Translations under genes and position numbers: made by a program
In this document: positions 25,476-32,938 of the stretch, piece after piece
Numbering within the stretch: position 1 is the stretch's first letter
Layout of the letters: every line of letters begins with the position of its first letter
Notes under the pieces: generated by a model
Told to the model about the DNA's origin: nothing
Databases searched by the model: none
Seen by the model: the letters and a program-made list of their open reading frames with translations, nothing else
Assembly: GCF_014773265.1 (NCBI RefSeq)
Contig: NZ_JACWMY010000011.1
Location: 186,001-250,000, forward strand
Length of the DNA stretch: 64,000 bases
DNA from: Mucilaginibacter pankratovii
Lineage (GTDB): Bacteria > Bacteroidota > Bacteroidia > Sphingobacteriales > Sphingobacteriaceae
Direction: 5' to 3'

Positions 25476-27323
25476 TTAATATTCTTTTAGTTTATTCCAC
25501 CAGGTTTTCTTGAGAATCAGCATCATTACCGCCAAAATGACTATGGTAACCAGCAAAGGCGACCTTTGCCCCAGTACAAGATACATGGGCAATATGGTTA
25601 GGCAGCATTGGGCTATGGTGCCTATCACCACGTTGAACATATTGAGTTTAAAGTTTTTATTAGGCTGAAAGGATGGGTCGTTTGCCAACGCGATCTGTTT
25701 AACCGGCTCCCAAAAACCCCATGGGCGTACGTTGGTATAAAAGGATTGCAGTACGGCAGCGTCGGTTGGAGGTGCCGCATACGAGCCGATGATAGAGCCC
25801 GCCAGCGAGAACAGGAACAGCACCGGGAACCAGTAAAGCAGCTGCCCATCGGGGATATAGCCATACGTAACCAGTACCGAAGACGCCATGGCTACCAGGA
25901 TCCCGGCAAGCATCCCCCAGAAAAAACCATTGGCATTAAAGCGCCACCAATGCCATTTAAGCACGTTGGCTGCTATATAGCCCCCGTATAGGGCAGAAAC
26001 TATCCATTGCAATACACTGTTGATATCCTTCACAAAAAAGCCGAGGAAAACGCCCAGGGCTACCACCACCACCCCCACCAGGTAATTCATACTGATGATC
26101 TTCTGGGTAGATGCCTCGGGGTTTACATATTTAATGTAGATATCGTTCACGATATAAGCCTGCGCAGCGTTCATGGTGCCGCTAAAAGTGCTCATAAAGG
26201 CACCCAGTAAACCGGCAAGCAGTAAGCCTACCAGGCCGACCGGTAAAAAGTTATTGATAACCGCAGGCAAAATGCGTTCAAAATCGATATTACCTGCGCC
26301 ATCGGCAAGGTTCATTTGGCGGTAATATATTAGTCCCAAAGCGGTTAAGCTGATGATGAGCGTATAGCGGATAGGCAACAGTATCACACTTACAAAGCCA
26401 TTCATTTTACTGGCTTCTTCGGGCGAGCGGGTGCTCAGGATCTTTTGCATGTCATAATTTGGCGCGGGGCCGGCCAGGGCAGCAAAAAAGCCTTTAAAGG
26501 TCATCATCATAAAGAAATATGCGAACAGCGAGTAACCGTCGCTCTTGATCTTCACGTTCACTTCCTTGATCACGTTCGACCAATCCAGCCCCAAATGCTT
26601 ACCAAAAAACGGTGTGTACCAGCCATTTGGCACATTTAGTTTATGACTGGCGAGTTGCTCTGCCGCGATGAAACCTATCCAGATACAGGCCACCGTCATG
26701 ATGCCATATTTCACCATATCGCCGGTTACGATGCTGTGCATCCCGCCGATAATGGAGTAGAACATGGCAAACAGCGTGAAGATAATACCGTATACGTGAG
26801 GCACATACTGCGGCGCCACATCAAACGGCACGTAGCCTTTGATCAGGTCCCAGGGGATAAATATCTCGATAAATTTGCCCAACCCTATAAAGCCGTAAGC
26901 CATAAAACCAAGGCAGCTTAGCAAGGCAAAAGCGATAACTACCAAGTGTGAACTGGTTACACCTGCACCCGTTTTGCCAAAGCGGGTTGCCAGCCATTCG
27001 GCACCGGTAGTGGCGTTAGAGCGGCGGAGCCAGCGCGAGAGGTACATCATCAAAAAAACCTGGTTAAAAACCGGCCAAAGCCATGGTATCCAGATACTTT
27101 TCATGCCGTACACAAAGCACAGGCTCACCATCCACATGGTGCCGCTGATATCAAACATATCCGAAGCATCGCTTAAACCAAGCTTATACCAGGGCAGCGA
27201 TTTGCCACCCAGCATATAGCTGTCCTTGTTTTCGCGGGCTTTTTTGCGATACCAAAGCCCGATAAATATGGTGCTGAGGAGGTACAATACGATGATGGAA
27301 ATATCTATCAGGGACAATCTCAT
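25476..27323 (-). CDS. Sodium:solute symporter, predicted for mannan disaccharides
   Basis: 615 residues from the ATG at 27323; the in-frame start at 27389 lies in an AT-rich leader with a GATTTGA-type repeat. SSS family (PF00474) with about 14 membrane spans. The N-terminus reads SLIDISIIVLYLLSTIFIGLW, and LGLSDASDMFDISGT and SFSGTMNAAQAYIVNDIY are the sodium-site regions. It is the first structural gene of the operon with the GH130 phosphorylase and 2-epimerase, so the expected cargo is beta-1,4-mannobiose or a related disaccharide. The substrate is inferred only from context. Confidence 0.9.
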   Translation of the reverse strand: MRLSLIDISIIVLYLLSTIFIGLWYRKKARENKDSYMLGGKSLPWYKLGLSDASDMFDISGTMWMVSLCFVYGMKSIWIPWLWPVFNQVFLMMYLSRWLRRSNATTGAEWLATRFGKTGAGVTSSHLVVIAFALLSCLGFMAYGFIGLGKFIEIFIPWDLIKGYVPFDVAPQYVPHVYGIIFTLFAMFYSIIGGMHSIVTGDMVKYGIMTVACIWIGFIAAEQLASHKLNVPNGWYTPFFGKHLGLDWSNVIKEVNVKIKSDGYSLFAYFFMMMTFKGFFAALAGPAPNYDMQKILSTRSPEEASKMNGFVSVILLPIRYTLIISLTALGLIYYRQMNLADGAGNIDFERILPAVINNFLPVGLVGLLLAGLLGAFMSTFSGTMNAAQAYIVNDIYIKYVNPEASTQKIISMNYLVGVVVVALGVFLGFFVKDINSVLQWIVSALYGGYIAANVLKWHWWRFNANGFFWGMLAGILVAMASSVLVTYGYIPDGQLLYWFPVLFLFSLAGSIIGSYAAPPTDAAVLQSFYTNVRPWGFWEPVKQIALANDPSFQPNKNFKLNMFNVVIGTIAQCCLTILPMYLVLGQRSPLLVTIVILAVMMLILKKTWWNKLKEY

Positions 27324-27531
27324 TCTTTTAATTTGAAGATTTGATAAGTTGGCAATTTGAAAATAAAGCACACAAAACGCCGCCGGCAATTGGTTAAAAG
27401 CAAAATTAGATGGTTACACCACCCAACTCTAATACTATTTTAACCAAGTATTGATTTAACACGACACATCATCCCCAAAATGCAGCCTTTGTTGCTCTAT
27501 TTTCTAAACTTCAAATCAACACATCTACAAA

Positions 27532-28407
27532 TTAAATAAATACCCTGTTCCCCGTGTAGGTTTCCCTGAACTCTTTTGGGATGCAGAATTTTTTGCGCTT
27601 GAAGATGCGGTTGAAGTTGGAAATATTATTAAAGCCGCATTTATAGGCGATCTCGGCTACGGTGGTGGTGCTCTCTATCAGCATACGCGAGGCATGGCCC
27701 AGGCGAATCTCGTTCAGGCTATCGATGAAGGTTTTGCCGGTGCGTTTTTTAATGAACCTGCTAAAGGACGCATCGGGCATGTTGGCTATCTTGGCTACCT
27801 CGGCAAGGGTTACCTGCTTGTTATAGTTAACGTTCATGTACTCAAACACCTTTTCTATACGGCGGCTGTTGTAGTTGAATTTTTCGTTGGTGAAGCTGGC
27901 ATCAGATAAAGCCTTCATATTGCGGCTGATAGAAAGATCGTGCAGGATACTGAGCAGTTCCAGCACCGAATCGAACCCGTTCTTCTTATCCAGCGACTGT
28001 AGCCTGTCCTTAATGGCCAGTATGGTCTCGGGCGGGAAGGCGATACCACGCTGCGCCCTGTCAAGCATGGCTTTTACAAAGCTCAGCTGGTTGCGGCGGA
28101 GGAATTTATCATCAAACAGATCCTTATGAAACTGTATGGTCACCTCGGTAATAGCCTCGCTTTTAGCCTGGTGAGTAAACCAGGCGTGGTACAGGTTTGG
28201 GCCGATGAGCACCAGCTCCAGTTCATCTATCATTTCAATACTGCCGCCAACCACTCGTTTCGCGCCTTTGGCGTTGATAATGAGGTTCAGCTCATACTCC
28301 TCATGATAATGCAGCGGGAAATCAAACTTAGTCTTCACCCGACTAAAAATGGTAAAGCAATCGCCCGGAGTGAGCGGGGTGATCTCACGCATTACGTTAT
28401 TCGGCAT
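27532..28407 (-). CDS. AraC family regulator of the mannan disaccharide operon
   Basis: 291 residues. N-terminal cupin (about 20-95, FPLHYHEEYELNLI) and C-terminal double HTH (about 185-285, ATTTVAEIAYKCGFNNISNFNRIFKR, ending PKEFRETY). It is on the same strand as and directly upstream of the symporter, with a 208-base AT-rich gap that probably carries the operon promoter. It most likely activates the operon in response to a mannan-derived sugar. An alternative start five codons in (28392) is possible. Confidence 0.92.
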   Translation of the reverse strand: MPNNVMREITPLTPGDCFTIFSRVKTKFDFPLHYHEEYELNLIINAKGAKRVVGGSIEMIDELELVLIGPNLYHAWFTHQAKSEAITEVTIQFHKDLFDDKFLRRNQLSFVKAMLDRAQRGIAFPPETILAIKDRLQSLDKKNGFDSVLELLSILHDLSISRNMKALSDASFTNEKFNYNSRRIEKVFEYMNVNYNKQVTLAEVAKIANMPDASFSRFIKKRTGKTFIDSLNEIRLGHASRMLIESTTTVAEIAYKCGFNNISNFNRIFKRKKFCIPKEFRETYTGNRVFI

Positions 28408-28564
28408 GGCTAATTAAAGTTGCAGTTTACAATCAAAGTATGATACGAATTTAACCTAATAATATTAATTTCCTACAAAAAGTGTTAAATTTTACCCCAT
28501 TTCAGGTTAAAATCACTTCTTTTTTGGATAAAAACAACTACGTTTCGGCCGACAAAAGGCTTAT

Positions 28565-28596
28565 TTCGGTGCAAAAAAGTACGCTTTTGCACCGAA
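28565..28596. repeat. Perfect 12-base hairpin
   Basis: TTCGGTGCAAAA (28565-28576) pairs exactly with TTTTGCACCGAA (28585-28596) across an eight-base loop. No T-run follows on either strand, so it is not a standard terminator. Confidence 0.75.
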
Positions 28597-28637
28597 AAAG
28601 CGGATTTTACTGTCGAAAACCTCCTTGTTTTTACAAT

Positions 28638-28660
28638 TTTTTGCGCTTTTTTCGCAAAAA
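28638..28660. repeat. Hairpin TTTTTGCG/CGCAAAAA
   Basis: TTTTTGCG (28638-28645) and CGCAAAAA (28653-28660) form a perfect eight-base stem with a T-rich seven-base loop, 42 bases from the preceding hairpin. Confidence 0.6.
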
Positions 28661-28943
28661 TTCGCGCCCAAAGGGCCTTATTTCACACCGTTTTTTGCTT
28701 AAAAAAGGCCGGGGCATTTTGTCCCACGCATTCCTCCGGATCTCGCTCCGATCTTTTCGCACACCCCAAATTTCCTTGTTGCAGATATTATACTTTTATT
28801 TCAAATTTACAGCCGGTTACAACCACTGGCTATAGGCTAAACTTTTGGATAGTCTACCACGTGTAATAATCACTCCCCGGTTAAAACATTTTGCGCCCTT
28901 ACCTATTCTATATCTTGTATTAGTTATACCTTTGTCCGCTTAA

Positions 28944-29753
28944 ATGAATACCACTAAAAGTACAACAAAGCCAGTACCCTCCCGCTTGTCGCGAGCCAGG
29001 GGTAGTATTAGCGACTTCTTCCTGATGCTGTATAATATTTACAGTTTCGTGCTTCGCTTTTTCAAGGAAGTTTTGTTGCCCCCATACGATCTGAAAGAGA
29101 TCATGCGCCAATGTTACGAAACCGGCGTGCGCTCATTTACGCTCATCACCTTAACCGGCTTCATTGTTGGCGTAATTTTCACCAAGCAAAGCCGCCCCTC
29201 GCTAACCGGCTTTGGTGCAACATCATGGCTGCCATCGCTGGTTTCCATCGCTGTTATGAAAGCCCTTGCGCCCCTGGTTACCGCGCTTATTGCCGCCGGC
29301 AAGGTGGGCAGCAGCATCGGTGCCGAACTGGGTTCCATGCGCGTTACCGAACAGATAGACGCCATGGAAGTATCGGGCACCAAACCTTTTAAATTTTTGG
29401 TGTGTACGCGTGTTATCGCAACTACCATTACTATACCCCTGCTGGCCACGTACGTAGCATTTATTGCCTTATTGGGCGGTTACCTTAACGTTAGCGCCAA
29501 CGAGGGCACTACATACACCACCTTTATGGAGCAGGCCTTCGAGCCGCTTACTTTTGTAGATTTTTGGGCCTCGTTGAGTAAGGCCATCGTTTTTGGCTTC
29601 ACTATTGGTATAGTAGGCTGTTACCAGGGCTATTTTGCCGATAAAGGCACCGAGGGCGTAGGTAAAGCAGCTAACGGCGCGGTAGTAACCGCCATGTTTT
29701 TGGTTTTTATTGAAGAAGTTTTAATTGTACAGATAGCCGGCTGGTTCCGCTAA
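28944..29753 (+). CDS. MlaE-type permease of a lipid ABC transporter
   Basis: 269 residues with five to six membrane spans (PF02405). The conserved core GKVGSSIGAELGSMRVTEQIDAMEVSG (about 113-139) includes the coupling helix that contacts the ATPase. It forms an operon with an ATPase (7-base gap) and an MCE-domain protein. The complex moves phospholipids between inner and outer membrane; direction is not given by sequence. An interface helix with LRFFKEVLLPPYDLKEIM precedes the spans, as in MlaE. Confidence 0.94.
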   Translation: MNTTKSTTKPVPSRLSRARGSISDFFLMLYNIYSFVLRFFKEVLLPPYDLKEIMRQCYETGVRSFTLITLTGFIVGVIFTKQSRPSLTGFGATSWLPSLVSIAVMKALAPLVTALIAAGKVGSSIGAELGSMRVTEQIDAMEVSGTKPFKFLVCTRVIATTITIPLLATYVAFIALLGGYLNVSANEGTTYTTFMEQAFEPLTFVDFWASLSKAIVFGFTIGIVGCYQGYFADKGTEGVGKAANGAVVTAMFLVFIEEVLIVQIAGWFR

Positions 29754-29760
29754 TACCCAT

Positions 29761-30534
29761 ATGCAAAAGCAAAAGGCAAATATCGACAAGACGAACGAAG
29801 TGGTTAAGATCCGCGGACTGGAGAAATCCTTCGGCGATTACGACGTATTAAGGGGCATCGACCTGGATCTTTTCCAGGGTGAGAACCTGGTGGTGCTTGG
29901 CCGTTCGGGTACCGGTAAATCGGTATTGATCAAATTGATCTCGGGTTTGTTAAGGCCCGATGCAGGCACAATAGATGTGTTGGGGCACGATGTAGCCAAT
30001 ATCAGCCAGCGCGAACTGGAAGCTTTGCGCATCCGCATTGGATTTTCTTTTCAGAATAGCGCCTTGTACGATAGTATGACGGTGCGTAAAAACCTGGAGT
30101 TCCCGCTGGTGCGTAACCGCAAGGGCATTACCAAGGCCGAGGTGGATAAAAATGTGGAGAGCGTGCTGGATGCGGTTGGCCTTTCGCAAACCATCAACCA
30201 GATGCCATCCGAACTTTCGGGCGGGCAGCGCAAGCGTATCGGTATTGCCCGTACGCTGATCCTCAACCCCGAAATTATGATGTATGATGAGCCTACCGCC
30301 GGTTTGGATCCCATCACCTGTATCGAAATAAACGACCTGATCAACGAAGTACAAAAAAACTACAACACTTCATCCATCATCATTACACACGATTTGACCT
30401 GCGCCAAACAAACCGGCGATAGGGTTGCTATGTTACTGGAGGGTCAGTTTCAGCGTGTGGGTACTTTCGATGAAGTATTTAAAACCGACGACGTAAGGGT
30501 AAAACCTTTTTACGATTATAATTTTACAGAATAA
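29761..30534 (+). CDS. MlaF-type ATPase of the lipid ABC transporter
   Basis: 257 residues. Walker A GRSGTGKS (47-54), Q-loop Q98, signature LSGGQ (152-156), Walker B IMMYDEP (172-178) and switch histidine in IIITHD. All ATPase residues are intact. The closest families are the Mkl/MlaF ATPases that work with MlaE permeases, which fits the neighbours on both sides. The C-terminal extension YDYNFTE is short, without the regulatory tail of some MlaF proteins. Confidence 0.94.
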   Translation: MQKQKANIDKTNEVVKIRGLEKSFGDYDVLRGIDLDLFQGENLVVLGRSGTGKSVLIKLISGLLRPDAGTIDVLGHDVANISQRELEALRIRIGFSFQNSALYDSMTVRKNLEFPLVRNRKGITKAEVDKNVESVLDAVGLSQTINQMPSELSGGQRKRIGIARTLILNPEIMMYDEPTAGLDPITCIEINDLINEVQKNYNTSSIIITHDLTCAKQTGDRVAMLLEGQFQRVGTFDEVFKTDDVRVKPFYDYNFTE

Positions 30535-30548
30535 TATTACCATTATAT

Positions 30549-31538
30549 ATGGACTCAGCAGAAAAAAGAAAATCAATTATAGTAGGCGCATTCGTACTGC
30601 TCGGCGTAGCAGTATTTGTAATAGGCATACTCACCCTGGGCGGGCAGAACAAAAGCTTTGTAAAAAGCATTAAGATCAGCGCCATCTTCCAGGATGTGGC
30701 CGGCTTAAAAAAAGGCAACAACGTGTGGTTCTCGGGCGTAAAGGTGGGTACTATAAAGGCCGTACGTTTCACCGGCAACGCGCAGGTTGATGTAGATATG
30801 GCTATTGATGCCTCTACCCAGCAGTACATCCACCGCAACGCACTGGCGCATATCAGCAGCGACGGATTGATAGGTAACAAGATCATTGTAATTGATGGCG
30901 GGAGTCCGCAGGCCCCTATTGTACAGGATGGCGACGTGTTACAGGCAGCCAAACTGCTCTCAACCGATGATATTATGGCCACCCTGCAAAAGAACAACGA
31001 GAACCTGCTGGCCATCACTACCGATTTTAAAACCCTTGGTCACCAGATCTTGGCTGGCAAAGGCACCGTTGGCGCATTATTGGCCGACAGCACCATGGCC
31101 ATGCAACTACGCGCCGCCATGCGCAACCTGCAAACCACCACCGCAACCGCATCAAAAATGGCTGTTGAACTGAATACCTTCGGCGCTAAAATGAACACCA
31201 AAGGCGGCCTTGCCGATAAATTACTTACCGATACTGTGGCCTATGCCCGCATACAGGAAGCAGTTACCAAGCTGAAGGAAGCGGCCAACAACGCCACCGT
31301 CCTGACCGAAAACCTGAACAAGGCCAGCAACAAGCTTAACAGCACCGATAACATATTAGGCGTACTGCTTAACGACCCGAAGGGCGCCGCGAAGGTACAA
31401 ACCACTATCGACCAGCTCCAGCAAAGCTCCGTAAAACTAAACGATGACCTGGAAGCCGTACAGCACAACTTCCTGCTCCGCGGGTTCTTCAAAAAGAAAG
31501 AAAAAGCTAAACAGGATAGTTTGAAGGGGAAGATATAG
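30549..31538 (+). CDS. MlaD-type MCE domain protein
   Basis: 329 residues. One N-terminal membrane helix (about 9-30), then a single MCE domain (about 38-118: ISAIFQDVAGLKKGNNVWFSGVKVG) and a long alpha-helical C-terminal region (about 150-310) with repeated Asn/Thr/Leu helices. The protein is longer than E. coli MlaD, closer to the extended MCE proteins of Bacteroidota, and probably forms a hexameric ring with a helical tube. It closes the operon and is followed by a terminator at 31574-31614. Confidence 0.93.
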   Translation: MDSAEKRKSIIVGAFVLLGVAVFVIGILTLGGQNKSFVKSIKISAIFQDVAGLKKGNNVWFSGVKVGTIKAVRFTGNAQVDVDMAIDASTQQYIHRNALAHISSDGLIGNKIIVIDGGSPQAPIVQDGDVLQAAKLLSTDDIMATLQKNNENLLAITTDFKTLGHQILAGKGTVGALLADSTMAMQLRAAMRNLQTTTATASKMAVELNTFGAKMNTKGGLADKLLTDTVAYARIQEAVTKLKEAANNATVLTENLNKASNKLNSTDNILGVLLNDPKGAAKVQTTIDQLQQSSVKLNDDLEAVQHNFLLRGFFKKKEKAKQDSLKGKI

Positions 31539-31573
31539 GCAGCCTCCAACCTCCCCCGGAAGGGGAGGCTTTG

Positions 31574-31614
31574 AAAAAATAGCGATGGGTTTAAAAACTC
31601 ATCGCTATTTTTTT
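31574..31614 (+). terminator. Terminator of the Mla operon
   Basis: AATAGCGATG (31578-31587) pairs with CATCGCTATT (31600-31609). It is preceded by A and followed by a T-run, so it could act on both strands. It lies 35 bases after the MCE gene stop. Confidence 0.85.
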
Positions 31615-31650
31615 GTGCGTTATTTTTAAATTCCCCCCTTACCGCCGCGA

Positions 31651-31766
31651 CAAGTGTCCACACTTGGCGCAATAACGTTGGTAAGCGTCCACGCTTACTG
31701 TAATCCAAATACAAGGTTCGCAAGCGTGGACGCTTGCTATTTTCTTTCGTCAAGTGTAGACACTTG
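31651..31766. repeat. REP superunit 1 (H1-H2-H2-H1)
   Basis: Four two-base-loop hairpins: H1 CAAGTGT-CC-ACACTTG (31651-31666), H2 GTAAGCGT-CC-ACGCTTAC (31681-31698), H2 GCAAGCGT-GG-ACGCTTGC (31720-31737) and H1 CAAGTGT-AG-ACACTTG (31751-31766). The two H1-H2 pairs are in opposite orientation, as in bacterial interspersed mosaic elements. Confidence 0.9.
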
Positions 31767-31806
31767 TCTAGGCGGGGTATTGTAGTGAATCCGCCCCGCC
31801 GCCGAG

Positions 31807-31855
31807 CCAAGTGTCCACACTTGGCGCAACAGCCTTGGTAAGCGTCCACGCTTAC
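31807..31855. repeat. REP half-unit left of the RAYT gene (H1-H2)
   Basis: H1 CCAAGTGT-CC-ACACTTGG (31807-31824) and H2 GTAAGCGT-CC-ACGCTTAC (31838-31855), with the same spacing and linker words as 31651-31698. It ends 37 bases before the RAYT start. Its mirror partner is at 32453-32501. Confidence 0.9.
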
Positions 31856-31892
31856 ACTTGTTGAACTGCTAAATATTTTGCATTTTTAATCC

Positions 31893-32414
31893 ATGTCACG
31901 CAGTGCCTCAACCGACGAACTTTATTTTGTTACGCTCACCGTAGTCGACTGGGTGGATGTATTTACCAGGCGGCTCTACAACGATTTCCTGATAGAAAAC
32001 CTTGCCTTTTGCCAGCAGCATAAAAAACTAAATATTTATGCCTACGTGATCATGACGAACCACATCCATTTGGTGGCAAATGTTTCTGAAGGAGCGCTTG
32101 GCGATGTGCTCGGCCATTTTAAAACCTTTACATCAAAAAGATTGGTAGAAATGATTGCCGGCAACCCACAGGAAAGCAGGCGCGAATGGATGCTAAAACG
32201 GTTTGAACTTGCAGGTAGATACAATCCGTTAAATACCCATAACCAATTTTGGCAAAACGGGAATCACCCGGTGTTGCTTTATTCTCCCGAAGTGATTCAA
32301 CAAAAGATAGATTATATCCACGATAATCCGGTTAGGGCGGGTTTTGTGGGCTCGGCGCACGAGTTTTGGTACAGCAGCGCCAATCCGGAAAGCCCTTTGA
32401 AAATAATTTATTGA
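31893..32414 (+). CDS. REP-associated tyrosine transposase (RAYT, Y1 HUH family)
   Basis: 173 residues. IS200-like Y1 transposase fold (PF01797). The HUH metal motif is H57-I-H59 in TNHIHLVAN, and the catalytic tyrosine is Y141 in QKIDYIHDNPVRAGFV, the signature of RAYT proteins. The N-terminal strand LYFVTLTVVDW is typical. The gene is intact. It lies between inverted REP half-units (31807-31855 and 32453-32501), its likely substrate. RAYTs are domesticated single-stranded DNA transposases thought to spread REP hairpins in the host. No IS200-type accessory gene is present. Confidence 0.93.
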   Translation: MSRSASTDELYFVTLTVVDWVDVFTRRLYNDFLIENLAFCQQHKKLNIYAYVIMTNHIHLVANVSEGALGDVLGHFKTFTSKRLVEMIAGNPQESRREWMLKRFELAGRYNPLNTHNQFWQNGNHPVLLYSPEVIQQKIDYIHDNPVRAGFVGSAHEFWYSSANPESPLKIIY

Positions 32415-32452
32415 TTAAGAGGCGGGTGCCTTAGTATTCAACAATAACGTAT

Positions 32453-32501
32453 GTAAGCGTGGACGCTTACATACGCTGTTGCGCCCAGTGTAGACACTTG
32501 G
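32453..32501. repeat. REP half-unit right of the RAYT gene (H2-H1)
   Basis: H2 GTAAGCGT-GG-ACGCTTAC (32453-32470) is followed by a slightly decayed H1 (32485-32501). It is the inverted counterpart of 31807-31855, so the RAYT gene is framed by a split REP pair. Confidence 0.88.
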
Positions 32502-32539
32502 CGCGGCGAGAGGGTTACTTTAACTGAAATTACCAGTTC

Positions 32540-32586
32540 GCAAGCGTGGACGCTTGCCGTTTTCTTTCGTCAAGTGTAGACACTTG
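32540..32586. repeat. REP half-unit (H2-H1)
   Basis: H2 GCAAGCGT-GG-ACGCTTGC (32540-32557) and H1 CAAGTGT-AG-ACACTTG (32571-32586). The stretch including the linker TTTTCTTTCGT and the trailing TCTAGGCGGGG is nearly identical to 31720-31777. Confidence 0.9.
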
Positions 32587-32657
32587 TCTAGGCGGGGAGG
32601 CTCGGTTTTTCTGCTCACTCCCCCCACTCGCTACTCTCGCCGAGATCCAATAACGCG

Positions 32658-32790
32658 CCTTATTGCGACAAGTGTCCACACTTGTCGCAATAAGGTATGT
32701 AAGCGTCCACGCTTACTTTACTGAATTGCCACGCTCGCAAGCTTGGACGCTTGCCATTTTCTTTCCGCCAAGTGTGTACCCTTAACGAGG
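32658..32790. repeat. REP superunit 2 with an 18-base-arm H1
   Basis: It begins with an extended H1: 32658-32675 and 32678-32695 are exact reverse complements over 18 bases around a CC centre. H2 follows at 32699-32716, then H2 with one mismatch (32737-32754) and a decayed H1 (from 32768). The order H1-H2-H2-H1 repeats that of 31651-31766. Confidence 0.88.
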
Positions 32791-32938
32791 CGGGTATTTG
32801 ATTAGTTAGATTCAACAACATTCTATTCACCACTTACAACTCTCTAATCTCCCCCAATTCCTACTACAACCTCAGCAGATTCGGCTACATCCACCCGCCG
32901 GCGATGCCCCACCTTTGTATTATCAAACATACAAAATC

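Larger units (their letters stand above)
28408..28943. other. Long divergent intergenic region with several hairpins
   Basis: 536 bases between the divergent AraC gene and the Mla permease gene. One open frame (28482-28835) has unnatural composition and was rejected. The region holds two strong inverted repeats (28565-28596 and 28638-28660) and an outer CGACA/TGTCG pair (28550-28554 with 28611-28615). A TACCTTTG -7-like box lies at 28927-28934, just before the permease ATG. The hairpin-rich part may be a structured leader or a small RNA. Confidence 0.5.
31539..31892. other. Intergenic region: terminator plus left REP array
   Basis: 354 bases between the MCE gene and the RAYT gene. In order it holds a short CCTCCCC/GGGGAGG hairpin (31550-31568), the terminator (31574-31614) and six REP hairpins (31651-31855). 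No coding frame is credible here. Confidence 0.8.
32415..32938. other. Intergenic region: right REP array
   Basis: 524 bases between the RAYT gene and the reductase gene. Eight REP hairpins occupy 32453 to about 32790; the last ~150 bases are plain sequence leading to the next start (CACCTTTG at about 32910, a weak -7-like word). No other gene seen. Confidence 0.8.

Noticed and set aside
28482..28835. Open frame of 117 codons in the region before the Mla permease
   Set aside because: The composition is Phe/Arg/Lys/Ser-rich without domain-like sequence and runs through two perfect hairpins; it is best explained as chance reading of an AT-rich gap.
31651..32790. Repeat array considered as a CRISPR
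   Set aside because: The repeats are 16-18 base hairpins in alternating orientation with short shared linkers, not constant direct repeats with unique spacers, and no cas gene is present; a RAYT gene is.
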